Source of the DNA: Bacteroidota bacterium
GTDB lineage: Bacteria; Bacteroidota; Bacteroidia; 2-12-FULL-35-15
Assembly: GCA_016707685.1 (NCBI GenBank)
Contig: JADJHE010000016.1
Location: 1-64,000 of the forward strand
Length of the DNA stretch: 64,000 nucleotides
Reading direction: 5' to 3'
Part shown: positions 53,432 to 63,800 of the stretch, piece by piece
Layout of the letters: every line of letters begins with the position of its first letter
Position numbering within the stretch: position 1 is the stretch's first letter
The notes under the pieces: generated by a model
The model's input: only the letters and a program-made list of their open reading frames with translations
What the model was told of the DNA's origin: nothing
The model's database searches: none
Made by a program: the position numbers and the translations under genes

Positions 53432-54788
53432 TTAAGCCTCTATTTCGGCAACTGTTTTTACCAATCTACCCGATAAAACTTCCGGCTCAGCGGTTGTAAT
53501 CAATATATCGTCCTCAATACGGACGCCAATATTCCACCATTTAGGATCGCAATCCGAACCCGCAGGAATATAAATACCCGGTTCAACTGTAATAACATTG
53601 CCAGGAAACAATTTTCCATAATTTCCAGCATCGTGCACATCCAATCCAAGGTAATGTGAGGTTCCATGAAAGAAATACTTCATAAAATCGTTTGAATTTT
53701 TGATGATGCCCAAATCTAGTAATCGCTTTTGAATTACCTGCACAGCTGCTTTGTGGGTTGCTCTAAACTCCACTCCTGCTTTACACGCTTTAATTCCTGC
53801 TTCCTGAGCTTCTAAAACAATATTGTAAATGGCCTTTTCTTCCCCCGAAAACTTGCCGTCCACGGGAATTGTTCGAGTTACATCAGCAGTATAACCATGA
53901 TATTCAGCTCCAGCATCCACAACCAATAAATCGCCACCATCTAGCTTTTTACGATTGGTTTCGTAATGCAAAATGCAGGAGTTTTCGCCTCCACCAACAA
54001 TTGAATTGTATCCTTCGTATTCAGCGCCTTGGCGTTTAAACATAAATTCAACCACTGCTTGGGCTTCAAATTCGGCCGAATTGGGCTCCAAGGCACGAAT
54101 CATTTCGGCATGAGCCAAACAGGTAATGTCAATAGCTTTGCGCATCAATACAATTTCTTCAGGCTGCTTTACCTCTCTCAAAGTCGACATCCAGCCTTCA
54201 AGGTTAAAATTATCTACGTTTTTACGCTTGTAATCGGTTTTAGCGCGAAAACTTTTAATAAGACTATACAAATCACCTTTGTCTTCCTTATCATCTCTTA
54301 CATCATCGAATAGCTCTAAATGAAATATTCGATAAAATTTATCAAAATCAATTTTAAAATCGACAAATTGCTTATTGATTAGAATTGTAGTAAAACCCAA
54401 TTGCGATTTAACACCCTCTTTGCCTAAAATTCGGCCTGTCCATGCTTCCTGACTTGGATTTTTATCCTGAACAAAAAATCAATTCATTCGTTACAATTGT
54501 ATCGTAAAATGTTTGTGGTTCTTTAAAAATAAACAGAACAGCATTGGGCTCCAATAAACCTGTTAAGTAATAAAAATTAGGATCTTGGTGGTACAGATAC
54601 TTGGTATCATTAGCGCGCTGACGCTCGGGATTGGTGAAAAATACCGTACAAGAACTATCAGGCATTAACTTACGCAAAGCCTCTCTTCTTCCTTTGTGGA
54701 AGTCTTTCGACAATAGATCGGTATCATAGCTTTGTGAAAAAACCAATGAACCTATTAAAAAAGTAAGAAGTGTGAATGTATGTCGCAT
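53432..54788 (-). CDS. Exported Xaa-Pro aminopeptidase, M24B (frameshifted)
   Basis: A 451-residue metallopeptidase cleaving N-terminal residues before proline. The signal peptide MRHTFTLLTFLIGSLVFSQ indicates periplasmic or surface location, unlike the cytoplasmic PepP. N-terminal creatinase-like domain (~25-190; PERQRANDTKYLYHQDPNFYYLTG). Catalytic M24 domain with metal ligands in DAGAEYHGYTADVTRTI (two Asp), GTSHYLGLDVHDAG (His), TVEPGIYIP (Glu) and GVRIEDDIL (Glu). The frame breaks in the A6 run 54473-54478 (one base extra). It interrupts the usual rpmB-rpmG pair. Confidence 0.9.
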
Positions 54789-54796
54789 TTTGTAAA

Positions 54797-54836
54797 ATAA
54801 AAAAACGTTACCACTAATGTAGCAACGTTTTTATAT
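54797..54836 (-). terminator. Terminator after rpmB
   Basis: AAAAACGTTGCTAC ... GTGGTAACGTTTTT, with G-U pairs, followed by a T run on the minus strand, 19 bases after the L28 stop. Confidence 0.7.
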
Positions 54837-54854
54837 AAATAATTTAATAAAAGA

Positions 54855-55094
54855 TTATTTCTTCAAGAATCCTTTAGAACGTGCTTCTTTCAAAACAGCA
54901 GAAATACCGTTTTTGTTGATAGTACGCAATGCAGAAGTAGAAATACGCATTGTAATCCATTTGTCTTCTTCAGGGATATAGAATTTTTTAACTTTTAAGT
55001 TCACATTGAACTTACGTTTCGTTTTAGTGTTAGAGTGAGATACATTGTTACCCACAATCGCTTTTTTTCCGGTGATTTCGCAAACTCTTGACAT
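54855..55094 (-). CDS. rpmB: 50S ribosomal protein L28
   Basis: A 79-residue L28: MSRVCEITGKKAIVGNNVSH, RISTSALRTINKNG and RSKGFLKK. It has one Cys, so it is the zinc-free form like L33. It is normally next to rpmG in Bacteroidetes; here it is separated from it by the aminopeptidase gene. Confidence 0.97.
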   Translation of the reverse strand: MSRVCEITGKKAIVGNNVSHSNTKTKRKFNVNLKVKKFYIPEEDKWITMRISTSALRTINKNGISAVLKEARSKGFLKK

Positions 55095-55187
55095 CGTATT
55101 TTGTATTAAAAATGTTCTTTTTTTATATTTTGGGAGTGCAAATAACGTAAAAATTATTTAATCTGACAAAATATTCTCTAAAAAAAT

Positions 55188-56675
55188 CTAAAACTGTAAA
55201 TAAATTGGCATTACCTGATCGGCTTGCTTTACCTGAATCACAATCCAAATAAACACCAAAATAACAGCGATACGCCCTACAATAGTGATTTTTGAGAGTA
55301 TATTCTCCGAGAATAATTCGTAAGATTTAGGCACAAAATGAATGATATAACCTAACAACATTACCCCAAATACAGTTCCGTAAGCCTGAAGCATTGCTTG
55401 CCATGCCGAACCATTAAAGTTGGTGAATATTTGGGAAATGATAATTCCTGCATCCTCAAATGAAGAGGCTTTGAAGAAAATCCAGCAAAAGCAAACAAAA
55501 TGAAAGGTGATGATAACTCCGAGCACTTTTGTAACCCTTGGAACAGGAAAATTCAATTTTGGAACTTTCTGTACAATTCCCATTCGCATTTTATCCAGCG
55601 CTAATGCCAAACCATGCATTCCACCCCATACCACAAAATTGAACGATGCTCCATGCCATAAACCGCCCAATAACATTGTAATCATTAAGTTGATATACTG
55701 ACGGAATTTACCAACTCGGTTTCCTCCCAAAGAAATATAGAGGTAATCTTTTAACCAAGAGGAGAGCGACATGTGCCATCTGCGCCAAAATTCAGTTATG
55801 CTGGATGATTGATAAGGCGAATCAAAATTTTCATTGATACTAAAGCCCATCCAACGTGCCATACCAATTGCCATGTCGGAATACCCCGAAAAATCGCAAT
55901 ATATAACCATGGCATAACCATAAACACCCATCAAACATTCTATACCTGAATGACGCGAGGGGTCATCAAAAATATATTGTACATAATTCACATAGATATA
56001 ATCTGAAATAACCACCTTTTTGAACAATCCTCCCAATATCAAATACAAACCTCTGGATATATCGGTATTGGTAATAAAGATGTCTTTTCGGATTTGAGGG
56101 ATAAAATCGGCAGCACGCACAATTGGTCCCATTACCAGTTTTGGGAAAAAGGATAAAAAGAAACAATAATCTAAAAAGCTGGTTACGGGTTTAAACTTAC
56201 CACGATACACATCAATGGTGTAACTCAGATTTTCGAATGTATAAAAGGAAATACCAATTGGTAAGATTAAATTGAGTGGCTTTACCTCTCCTATCTTTAG
56301 GTCATTGATGATTTCAATAAAAAAGTTTGTATACTTAAAATAGAACAACAAGCCTAAATTGATGATGATGCTAAAAATCAAAATCAGGTTCTTTTTCCTT
56401 TTGCTATCTGCCCGGTATAACCAATTGGATAAGTTAAAATCAATAACTGCCGACAATAAAATGAATAAGAAATAAAAGCCGCATGCTTTGTAAAAAAAGT
56501 AAAGCGAAAAAATGGTAAAATAAACTACACGCGCTAATTTTCGTTTGTATAAGAATTGATAGCCCAATAAGAATACACAAAAGAAAAACAGAAAGAAGCC
56601 ACTGTTGAATAACAATGGATCCTTTGCATTGTAGGTTAATTGGTTTATTAATTTATCGAAATCGATATTTAACAT
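55188..56675 (-). CDS. MBOAT family O-acyltransferase (AlgI-like)
   Basis: A 495-residue polytopic protein (about 10-12 helices) of the membrane-bound O-acyltransferase family. AYTIDVYRGKF-like NLSYTIDVYRG, the conserved STRAAD-like region AADFIPQI, FWRRWHMSLSSWLKDYLYISLGGNR and the catalytic His in LGGLWHGASFNFVVWG are present. AlgI-type MBOATs move acetyl groups across the membrane to polysaccharide. It is the last gene of a run with two SGNH proteins (no gap, 1 bp), suggesting a polysaccharide acetylation module. Confidence 0.93.
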   Translation of the reverse strand: MLNIDFDKLINQLTYNAKDPLLFNSGFFLFFFCVFLLGYQFLYKRKLARVVYFTIFSLYFFYKACGFYFLFILLSAVIDFNLSNWLYRADSKRKKNLILIFSIIINLGLLFYFKYTNFFIEIINDLKIGEVKPLNLILPIGISFYTFENLSYTIDVYRGKFKPVTSFLDYCFFLSFFPKLVMGPIVRAADFIPQIRKDIFITNTDISRGLYLILGGLFKKVVISDYIYVNYVQYIFDDPSRHSGIECLMGVYGYAMVIYCDFSGYSDMAIGMARWMGFSINENFDSPYQSSSITEFWRRWHMSLSSWLKDYLYISLGGNRVGKFRQYINLMITMLLGGLWHGASFNFVVWGGMHGLALALDKMRMGIVQKVPKLNFPVPRVTKVLGVIITFHFVCFCWIFFKASSFEDAGIIISQIFTNFNGSAWQAMLQAYGTVFGVMLLGYIIHFVPKSYELFSENILSKITIVGRIAVILVFIWIVIQVKQADQVMPIYLQF

Positions 56676-57941
56676 CTACTTTTTACTTTTTTTATAGTTT
56701 TCGTATCCGCTTAAAAATGCATTGTAAAACAAATCGCCTTGTATTTGATACCCTCTACCTGTAAAATGCACACGGTCTTTTGCTGTTAATTTTGCAACAT
56801 ACCATTTCCCCATTGAGCCATAACCTCCCATCACATCGTACAAATTCCAATAGGGCATATTGTGCTCTAAACAATACTTTATAATTGTTTCCTTCGCAAT
56901 TTTAACATCAGGGTTTTTAACCCTTCCTTTTCTTCCTCTTTTGTAAGAATCGGCAGGAGTGGTTAATAATACCGTTGCATCAGGGTTTATCTTTTTTAAA
57001 TTCGTAACAAGTGTATCTATATTTCTATAAAATAGTTCTTTATCGAAATTACCATAAAATGCTTCATTCGTACCCATTGAAACGATTACCAAATCAGAAT
57101 TCAAATACGCCAATTGCTCCGTAAAATATTTCGACATGTTGTAATGCTTAAACTCTGCACCGTTTACTCCAATCATGTTGTATAACACTCCCGATGAATC
57201 ATTCTCCAACAACATTCCATAAATACGAGTTGATTTCTGGGTTGCAGTATCCACCACTTTACTACGTAATATTATTTGTTTCATAGGCTTTTCGAATTGA
57301 GCTACTGAAACAAATGGATTTGATTTTTTATTGGAATAAGTAAATTTTTCCAACTCACAATTCAAATCATCACATACAGAAATGTCATAATTATTTTTTC
57401 CTTTTTCATGAAACAATGTAAACTTAGTAAAGCTGTATCCCAATCCAGGTTGATCTTTTACCATAAGATTAATTTCAGATAAGGAATCGGTACTCTCTAT
57501 TGTAAATCCACTTAAACCAATTGGTAAGGGTTTATTATAAAACACATTTCGTTTTGCATCCCAAACTGTATTGGTGGTTGTTTTATAAGAAGAAGGTTCA
57601 TTGCTTTTAGCCACACGGTAAGGAAAAATTAATCCGCGACCCGCATTTCCAAACTTACGTTGTAATTTCTGACGCATACTTCCCGAAAAATGATCAGCCT
57701 GAATGTGTGAATCGCCCATGTGAACAATGTTCACTCTTCCTTTTTTCTTTTGCTCAAGTGCATACAATTTTTCATAAACACTTACTAATGAAGTACTGTC
57801 GTTTTCAATTTTGTTTATCGACTTATTTATAAATAAATACTGCTTGTATATCGTAGAATCAATAGTTTGCGCATTCCCTTTTATTCCTAAAAGCAAACTG
57901 CAAAAAATCAATAGTCCAAACTTTATAATTTTAATCATCAA
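56676..57941 (-). CDS. Exported SGNH hydrolase-like protein (copy 2)
   Basis: A 421-residue protein with a signal peptide ending IKGNAQ. The SGNH motif is HMGDSHIQADHFSGSMR (catalytic Ser in GDSH), followed by LVIVSMGTNEAFYG (Asn block) and a C-terminal AKDRVHFTGRGYQIQGDLF (Asp-x-x-His). The sequence GDSH rather than GDSL resembles AlgJ/AlgX-type O-acetyltransferases. It lies between a paralogue and the MBOAT gene. Likely transfers acetyl groups to an extracellular polysaccharide. Confidence 0.85.
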   Translation of the reverse strand: MMIKIIKFGLLIFCSLLLGIKGNAQTIDSTIYKQYLFINKSINKIENDSTSLVSVYEKLYALEQKKKGRVNIVHMGDSHIQADHFSGSMRQKLQRKFGNAGRGLIFPYRVAKSNEPSSYKTTTNTVWDAKRNVFYNKPLPIGLSGFTIESTDSLSEINLMVKDQPGLGYSFTKFTLFHEKGKNNYDISVCDDLNCELEKFTYSNKKSNPFVSVAQFEKPMKQIILRSKVVDTATQKSTRIYGMLLENDSSGVLYNMIGVNGAEFKHYNMSKYFTEQLAYLNSDLVIVSMGTNEAFYGNFDKELFYRNIDTLVTNLKKINPDATVLLTTPADSYKRGRKGRVKNPDVKIAKETIIKYCLEHNMPYWNLYDVMGGYGSMGKWYVAKLTAKDRVHFTGRGYQIQGDLFYNAFLSGYENYKKSKK

Positions 57942-57942
57942 T

Positions 57943-59340
57943 TTAGTTCTTTAGTTGAGCTTTGTTATAATCCTTGTACTCGCTCATTAATTTATCGTAC
58001 AACAACTTCCCTGCTTTGCGTGCTCCTTTAAAATTGAAATGCGTATAATCTCTATTTGCAAAAGCGGTATCGCCTTCCACCCATTTTACCATCGAACCAT
58101 AGCCACCCATTGCATCGTACAAACTCCAAAAGGCAATTTTATTGTCTTTCGCCATTCGTTTCTGAACTTCCACTAAAATAGGAACACTTGGATCGGTTTG
58201 GTATTCACCATCTTTTCGATAGCTTTTATCACCTACACTCACTAATAAAATGCTTGTGTTCGGAAAACTTGCTTTGATGTGTTTTATTACATTATTCATT
58301 CCACGTTCATACCAAGAGAAATCGGTAACATTTGGACTTACTGCATTTAAACCATATTCCAAAATGATTAAATCATAACCCAAACAATTATTTGTTCCTG
58401 AGTACACCGCTTGTGTTACTTTCGAAATTGGCAATCCAGAGTTTCCTCTGAATGAAAAATTATCAACAAACACACCACTATCACTTTCCATACTAAATCC
58501 AAAAATGTCCATGGATGTTTTGCATTGAAATTTCGCATGAATTGATTGCATTGGATTTGCACTTTTAATTGAAATTTGATTGACAACATTGGCCCCATTT
58601 AAAAAATAGCGTCTACCATTGATAACAACATAATTCCCTTCATTTCCTTTTCCGTAAATTAATTTTGCCTCGTAAAACTTATCGATGTGTTTTTTATTTG
58701 CAGCAATGTATTTTACCCAACTTCCACTTGTTACATCGGTTGTATCTACTTGTCCCATGGTGCCAGGAACAAACGAATATCCTGATATACCCAAGGTGTG
58801 ATTTGCTGGTGCATTTTCAAGAAGATTATAAGTCGTCCAATCGCCAAACGAATGAATCACACTGGTTCTAAAGCCCGAAACAATCGATGTGATTGGAACA
58901 AATCCTACTCCGTAGCCACCATAATTTTCCTGCATGTTACTTCTTAAATCCTGAGAAATCAAATCGCCTTCAATCATCGAATCGCCAAAATAAGCAATGC
59001 GTGTTTTGTGCTTTTCTTTTGAAGTTTTATTCAATGCATTAAAAAAATGGGCTAATGCGGAAGTGGAGTCATTTTCAAAATCTAAAATATTTGCTGGATC
59101 TACTTTTCGTAATGCAACTGCTGTACTATCTTTTGCAATGATGGAGTCGTTTACAATAAAATCAGGCAACGGTGCTTTTTTAAGTGCAGCTTTAGAAAGG
59201 ATGTCAGCAATGGGTTCTATCTTCTTAGTTTCAAAACCAAACAAATTCCATTTAGTATTAAATAAGGAGAGTACAATCAATATAACGGTCACACTAAGTA
59301 CCATTATAAAAGGTTGTGCATGCTTATTGTTGGAATTCAT
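57943..59340 (-). CDS. Membrane-anchored SGNH hydrolase-like protein (copy 1)
   Basis: A 465-residue paralogue of the next gene. One N-terminal helix (FIMVLSVTVILIVLSLF) anchors it. AYFGDSMIEGDLISQDLR holds the Ser, DLIILEYGLNAVS the Asn region and NRDYTHFNFKGARKAGKLLY the Asp-x-x-His. It precedes the SGNH and MBOAT genes (1-bp gaps), and a promoter candidate lies just upstream, so this gene starts the operon. Confidence 0.85.
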   Translation of the reverse strand: MNSNNKHAQPFIMVLSVTVILIVLSLFNTKWNLFGFETKKIEPIADILSKAALKKAPLPDFIVNDSIIAKDSTAVALRKVDPANILDFENDSTSALAHFFNALNKTSKEKHKTRIAYFGDSMIEGDLISQDLRSNMQENYGGYGVGFVPITSIVSGFRTSVIHSFGDWTTYNLLENAPANHTLGISGYSFVPGTMGQVDTTDVTSGSWVKYIAANKKHIDKFYEAKLIYGKGNEGNYVVINGRRYFLNGANVVNQISIKSANPMQSIHAKFQCKTSMDIFGFSMESDSGVFVDNFSFRGNSGLPISKVTQAVYSGTNNCLGYDLIILEYGLNAVSPNVTDFSWYERGMNNVIKHIKASFPNTSILLVSVGDKSYRKDGEYQTDPSVPILVEVQKRMAKDNKIAFWSLYDAMGGYGSMVKWVEGDTAFANRDYTHFNFKGARKAGKLLYDKLMSEYKDYNKAQLKN

Positions 59341-59361
59341 TGGAGCTTTTAAAATTGGCGA

Positions 59362-59394
59362 TAAAGATAGTGTTTTGGAGTAATGCTAAAACAA
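59362..59394 (-). promoter_or_regulatory. Candidate promoter of the MBOAT-SGNH operon
   Basis: Minus-strand TTG (59392-59394), 22 bp, then TATCTTTA (59362-59369), a one-mismatch -7 box. The leader would be about 16 bases before ATG 59340. Confidence 0.4.
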
Positions 59395-59414
59395 TTTGAC
59401 AAAAAAAAGAAAGC

Positions 59415-59867
59415 CTATTTTTCAAGCTTTTCAAACTTGTTATAAAGACGAATTCCAAGTATTAAAGAAAGAGCTACAATCGGAACAAAACCCCAAACTA
59501 AAATGCCAAAAACAGGTTTAGCAATATAGTCAAACACTCCATCTACATCATCAATTCCTTCCGTAAAATAGCCAAGCATCGATGCTATGAACGTTCCTAT
59601 TTCAAGAGAAAAAATTGTTATTAAAAACCCCATCAAATAAGGTGAAACTTTATTAGAGTACAATAGTTTTGCTGCAGGGATTGATAAGAAATAAATGGCC
59701 AAAAACAAACCCATTACTCCTAAAAGCAAGTTTGGTAAAAGACTATTGAACATATCGAGTAAACCGCCAAATCCAAACATTATCGTAATCATCAATAAAA
59801 TAGTCAAAATTCCAAAAGCAGCAATTCGTAACGATTCTTTTCTGGTGATGTAAAGTGCCTCTTTCAT
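59415..59867 (-). CDS. Four-helix membrane protein, unknown
   Basis: A 150-residue protein with four hydrophobic helices (about 15-35, 43-65, 78-97, 120-140). No family is recognised. It lies 6 bp after the lipoprotein hydrolase gene on the same strand, so the two may be co-transcribed. Confidence 0.6.
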   Translation of the reverse strand: MKEALYITRKESLRIAAFGILTILLMITIMFGFGGLLDMFNSLLPNLLLGVMGLFLAIYFLSIPAAKLLYSNKVSPYLMGFLITIFSLEIGTFIASMLGYFTEGIDDVDGVFDYIAKPVFGILVWGFVPIVALSLILGIRLYNKFEKLEK

Positions 59868-59873
59868 GATTAT

Positions 59874-60779
59874 TTATTGCAACATTTTACGAATCTTCTC
59901 CGCTATCTCATCAGTATAATAAATAGGTCCGCAAATATGGCATTTATTAATTTCATAAAACTCTTTTGTGGGAGTAGTTGCTTTTTTGAAAATGCGTTTT
60001 CCCATGTATTCAGGAATTACTTCATCCTCCGTGCTATGAACTACTAACAATGGCTTTTTATAGCTTTTAATTGATTTTTTTGCAGAATAACCATCCTTCA
60101 TAAATACACGAGCAATTCCACCTATCAACATCATTCTACGAACCATGTATGCACCAACATCATGATGCGATGAGAAAGCGCCTTCAATTACCAATGCATC
60201 AATATCTGCTTGTCTATCGTTTGCCACTACAGCCGATAAATGACCTCCCAGCGATTGTCCATAAATAACAAGCTTGGTGTTTTTTACTTCTTCTCTGCTT
60301 TTAATATAATCAAGAGCTGAGTTAGCATCAATACGCACATTTTTACGAGTTGCTTTTCCTTCCGAAAAACCAAAGCCACTGTAATCGAACATAAAAATTT
60401 GAAATCCTTTTTTTGCTAATGGAGCAATTGCCTGAACTTGGTAGAGCATGTTTGCAGCATTTCCATGAAAGTGTAAAAGTGTAACATCGGCTTTTACATT
60501 TTTTGGTTTGATGAGCCAACCATTTAACTTGTTTCCATTTTTACTTGTAAACACAATACTCTCAATGGTATAGTCGGTTTCAAGTGGAATACGATTTTTT
60601 GTAATCAGTGGCTGGTGCTCATCACCAGTAAAATAGGTAATAATGGTATCGCCTTGCTTGGTGCGCATTTCAATCTGTTTGGTTTCATTCGTAATTTTAT
60701 ACGGAACCAAAAACATTTTATTGAAGCTGCAAGAGCTAAGAATAAAGAGTAAAAGAAAAAGCTGTATGTATTTAAACAT
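59874..60779 (-). CDS. Alpha/beta hydrolase lipoprotein
   Basis: A 301-residue protein with a lipobox (FILSSC). LHFHGNAANML is the oxyanion HG motif, VIYGQSLGGHLS the nucleophile elbow (Ser about residue 175), VVHSTEDEVIPEYMG the Asp region, and NKCHICGPIYY the likely catalytic His. This is the BEM46/YfhR-like esterase group. Membrane-anchored, periplasmic side. Substrate unknown. Confidence 0.85.
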   Translation of the reverse strand: MFKYIQLFLLLFILSSCSFNKMFLVPYKITNETKQIEMRTKQGDTIITYFTGDEHQPLITKNRIPLETDYTIESIVFTSKNGNKLNGWLIKPKNVKADVTLLHFHGNAANMLYQVQAIAPLAKKGFQIFMFDYSGFGFSEGKATRKNVRIDANSALDYIKSREEVKNTKLVIYGQSLGGHLSAVVANDRQADIDALVIEGAFSSHHDVGAYMVRRMMLIGGIARVFMKDGYSAKKSIKSYKKPLLVVHSTEDEVIPEYMGKRIFKKATTPTKEFYEINKCHICGPIYYTDEIAEKIRKMLQ

Positions 60780-60840
60780 GTATTAAATTATATATAAGCA
60801 TTAATGTCTAAATATCATTTTTATCAAGAAATTTCATTAA

Positions 60841-63800
60841 CTAATTCAACCTAAACTCTAAATTATTTTCACGTAGCATTTCCAAAAATTCGTTTGTAGG
60901 ACTAATTTTTACACGTTTAGAAGGCAAGTCGATAGCCACATTCTCATCCGTATCAATTATTTTAAAGCGTAATGAACAATTACGAGGTTGAATTTTTTCA
61001 TTCTCTGTAATAATGTCATTAAACTTCGATATAAATTCATCCGACAATTGTTTTAGAGGAACATTGATGGTAATATTTCTTGCCATTTTATCTCTTAACT
61101 CCGACAATAATTGAATGCTTGATACTTTGAATTCCCAATTACCAGAATTACGGAATCGTTCCGAAATTTTTCCTTTAATAAATAAAAATAAGCCATGAAC
61201 CATGTATTGCTTAAACTTCACATAATCTTCACCAAAGAAGGCTAAATCTATGGATTCCTGATAATCTTCGATGCTAATTTTCCCCCAAGGATTTCCGGTT
61301 TTAGTTATACCATTGTGAACCATTGTTACAATTCCTCCAAACACCAATTCTTTATTTTTATACTCTTCAATTTTCTTTACATCACCCACTGAATGATAGC
61401 AGAAATTATCAATTTCTAATTTGTAGGTATCTAATGGATGTCCTGAAATAAAGAATCCTACTACATCTTTCTCGTATTTTAATTGCTCTAAATTACTCCA
61501 TGGCTCGCATGCAGGAACCGTTGGCTCAGGCATTTCAACTTCACTCTCTTCACCAAACAAGGAAACTTGAGAGGAGTTCACTCCATCCTGATGTCCGTTA
61601 CCATAACGAATTGCTTTTTCAAGAAAATTGATATTATCGTTTCCATCCAAATTAAAATACGTTGCTCTTGGAATACCAAATGAATCAAATCCACCAGCAT
61701 AAGCTAAACTTTCAAATGTTTTTTTGTTAGCAGCGCGTAAATTGATTCTTCGAACTAAATCAAAGATACTTTTGTATGGTCCATTTGCTTCACGTTCTTC
61801 AACAATTGAAATAACAGCCGCCTCTCCTACTCCTTTTACAGCACCCATTCCAAAACGTATTTGTCCAGCTTTGTTTACACTAAACTGATATGAACTTTCA
61901 TTTACATCGGGGCCGAGTACTGAAACCCCCATACGTTTACACTCATCCATAAAGAAGGTAATTTTATCGATGTTGCTCAAGTTATGTGTAAGCACCGATG
62001 CCATGTATTCACCCGGATAATGTGCTTTTAAATAAGCTGTTTGAAATGCAACAAATGCATAACACGTTGAATGCGATTTATTAAATGCATATTGAGCAAA
62101 TTTTTCCCAGTCGGTCCAAATTTTCTCTAGTTTATCGCTAGCCAAGCCTTTTGCGGTTGCACCATCCATAAACTTACTCTTCATTTTATCAAGTGTAGCC
62201 TTATCTTTCTTACCCATTGCTTTACGCAACACATCGGCATCGCCTTTACTAAAGCCTGCCAATTTTTGCGATAACAACATCACCTGCTCTTGATAAACCG
62301 TAATACCATACGTATCAGAAAGATACTCTTCCATCTCCGCTAAATCGTAAACAACAGGCTCTAAACCATGCTTACGCTTGATAAAGTTCGGAATGTATTC
62401 AATCGGACCTGGACGATACAATGCGTTCATGGCAATTAAATCAGCAAACTTATCTGGTTTTAATTCCTTCAAATATTTTTGCATACCAGCACTTTCAAAT
62501 TGGAAAGTACCGTTGGTATCACCACGTTGATAAAGTTCAAATGTCTTTAAATCATCTAATGGAACATCATCAATAACAATGTCAACACCATGATTTTGCT
62601 TAATCATTCGTAGCGCATCGCGCAAAATGGTTAAGGTTTTTAGACCCAAGAAGTCCATCTTGATTACACCAGCATCTTCAATTACTTTTCCATCGTATTG
62701 TGTAATCAACAATTCCGATTCTTTAGAAGTTGAAACAGGAATTAAATCGGTTAAATCCATCGGTGCAATGATAATACCTGCAGCATGGATACCGGTACCA
62801 CGAACAGAGCCTTGAAGAATCAATGCTTCTTTCAACACTTTCGCTTGTAAATCATTTCCATTCATTATTTCACGCAGACGCTTTACATTCTCCATGTCTT
62901 CGCCTGTCAACCCTTCTTTTTCCTCTAAACTTTTTTCTCCAGTAAGTGGAGCTGTAAGAACACGTTCAAGTTCAATTCCAGGTTTATCAGGAACTAATTT
63001 TGCCAATGCATTGGAATCAGGTAATGCTAAATCCAATACACGAGCAACATCCTTTATACTCATTTTAGCTGCCATTGTACCATAGGTAACAATTTGAGCA
63101 ACTTGATTTTTCCCGTATTTATCTACCACGTAATCAATTACTTTTTGGCGACCTTCATCATCAAAATCGGTATCAATATCGGGCATTGACTTACGATCGG
63201 GATTTAAGAAACGCTCAAATAGTAAATTGTATTTAATAGGATCAATATTGGTAATTCCAATACAATAAGCTACTGCAGAACCAGCTGCCGAACCACGACC
63301 AGGACCAACGAATACGCCAATATCACGACCAGCACGAATAAAATCTGCAACAATCAAGAAATAACCAGCAAATCCCATTGTTTTAATCGTAAACAATTCA
63401 AAGTTTAATCGTTCTTCAATTTCGGGCGACAATTCGCGATAACGCTCTTTCGCACCAGTATAGGTTAAATGGTGTAAATAATCATCTTGGGTAGCAAAAC
63501 CTTCCGGAATTTGGTAATTCGGAAGCATGATGTCTTGCTTTAATTTTAAAGGTGAAATTTTATCTACAATTTCATTTGTATTATCAATTGCTTGCGGAAT
63601 ATCGCTGAACAATTGCGACATTTCCTGAGTAGTTTTGAAATAGAATTGATCGTTATAAAAAGCAAAACGTTTGCCTTTCATGGAAACTTCATCATCAAAC
63701 TCTTTTAAGGTTGGTGTACTTTGCTTTTCACCTGTATTGATACAAAGTAAAATATCATGAGCATTCGCATCCTCTTGATCAACATAATGTGAATCATTCG

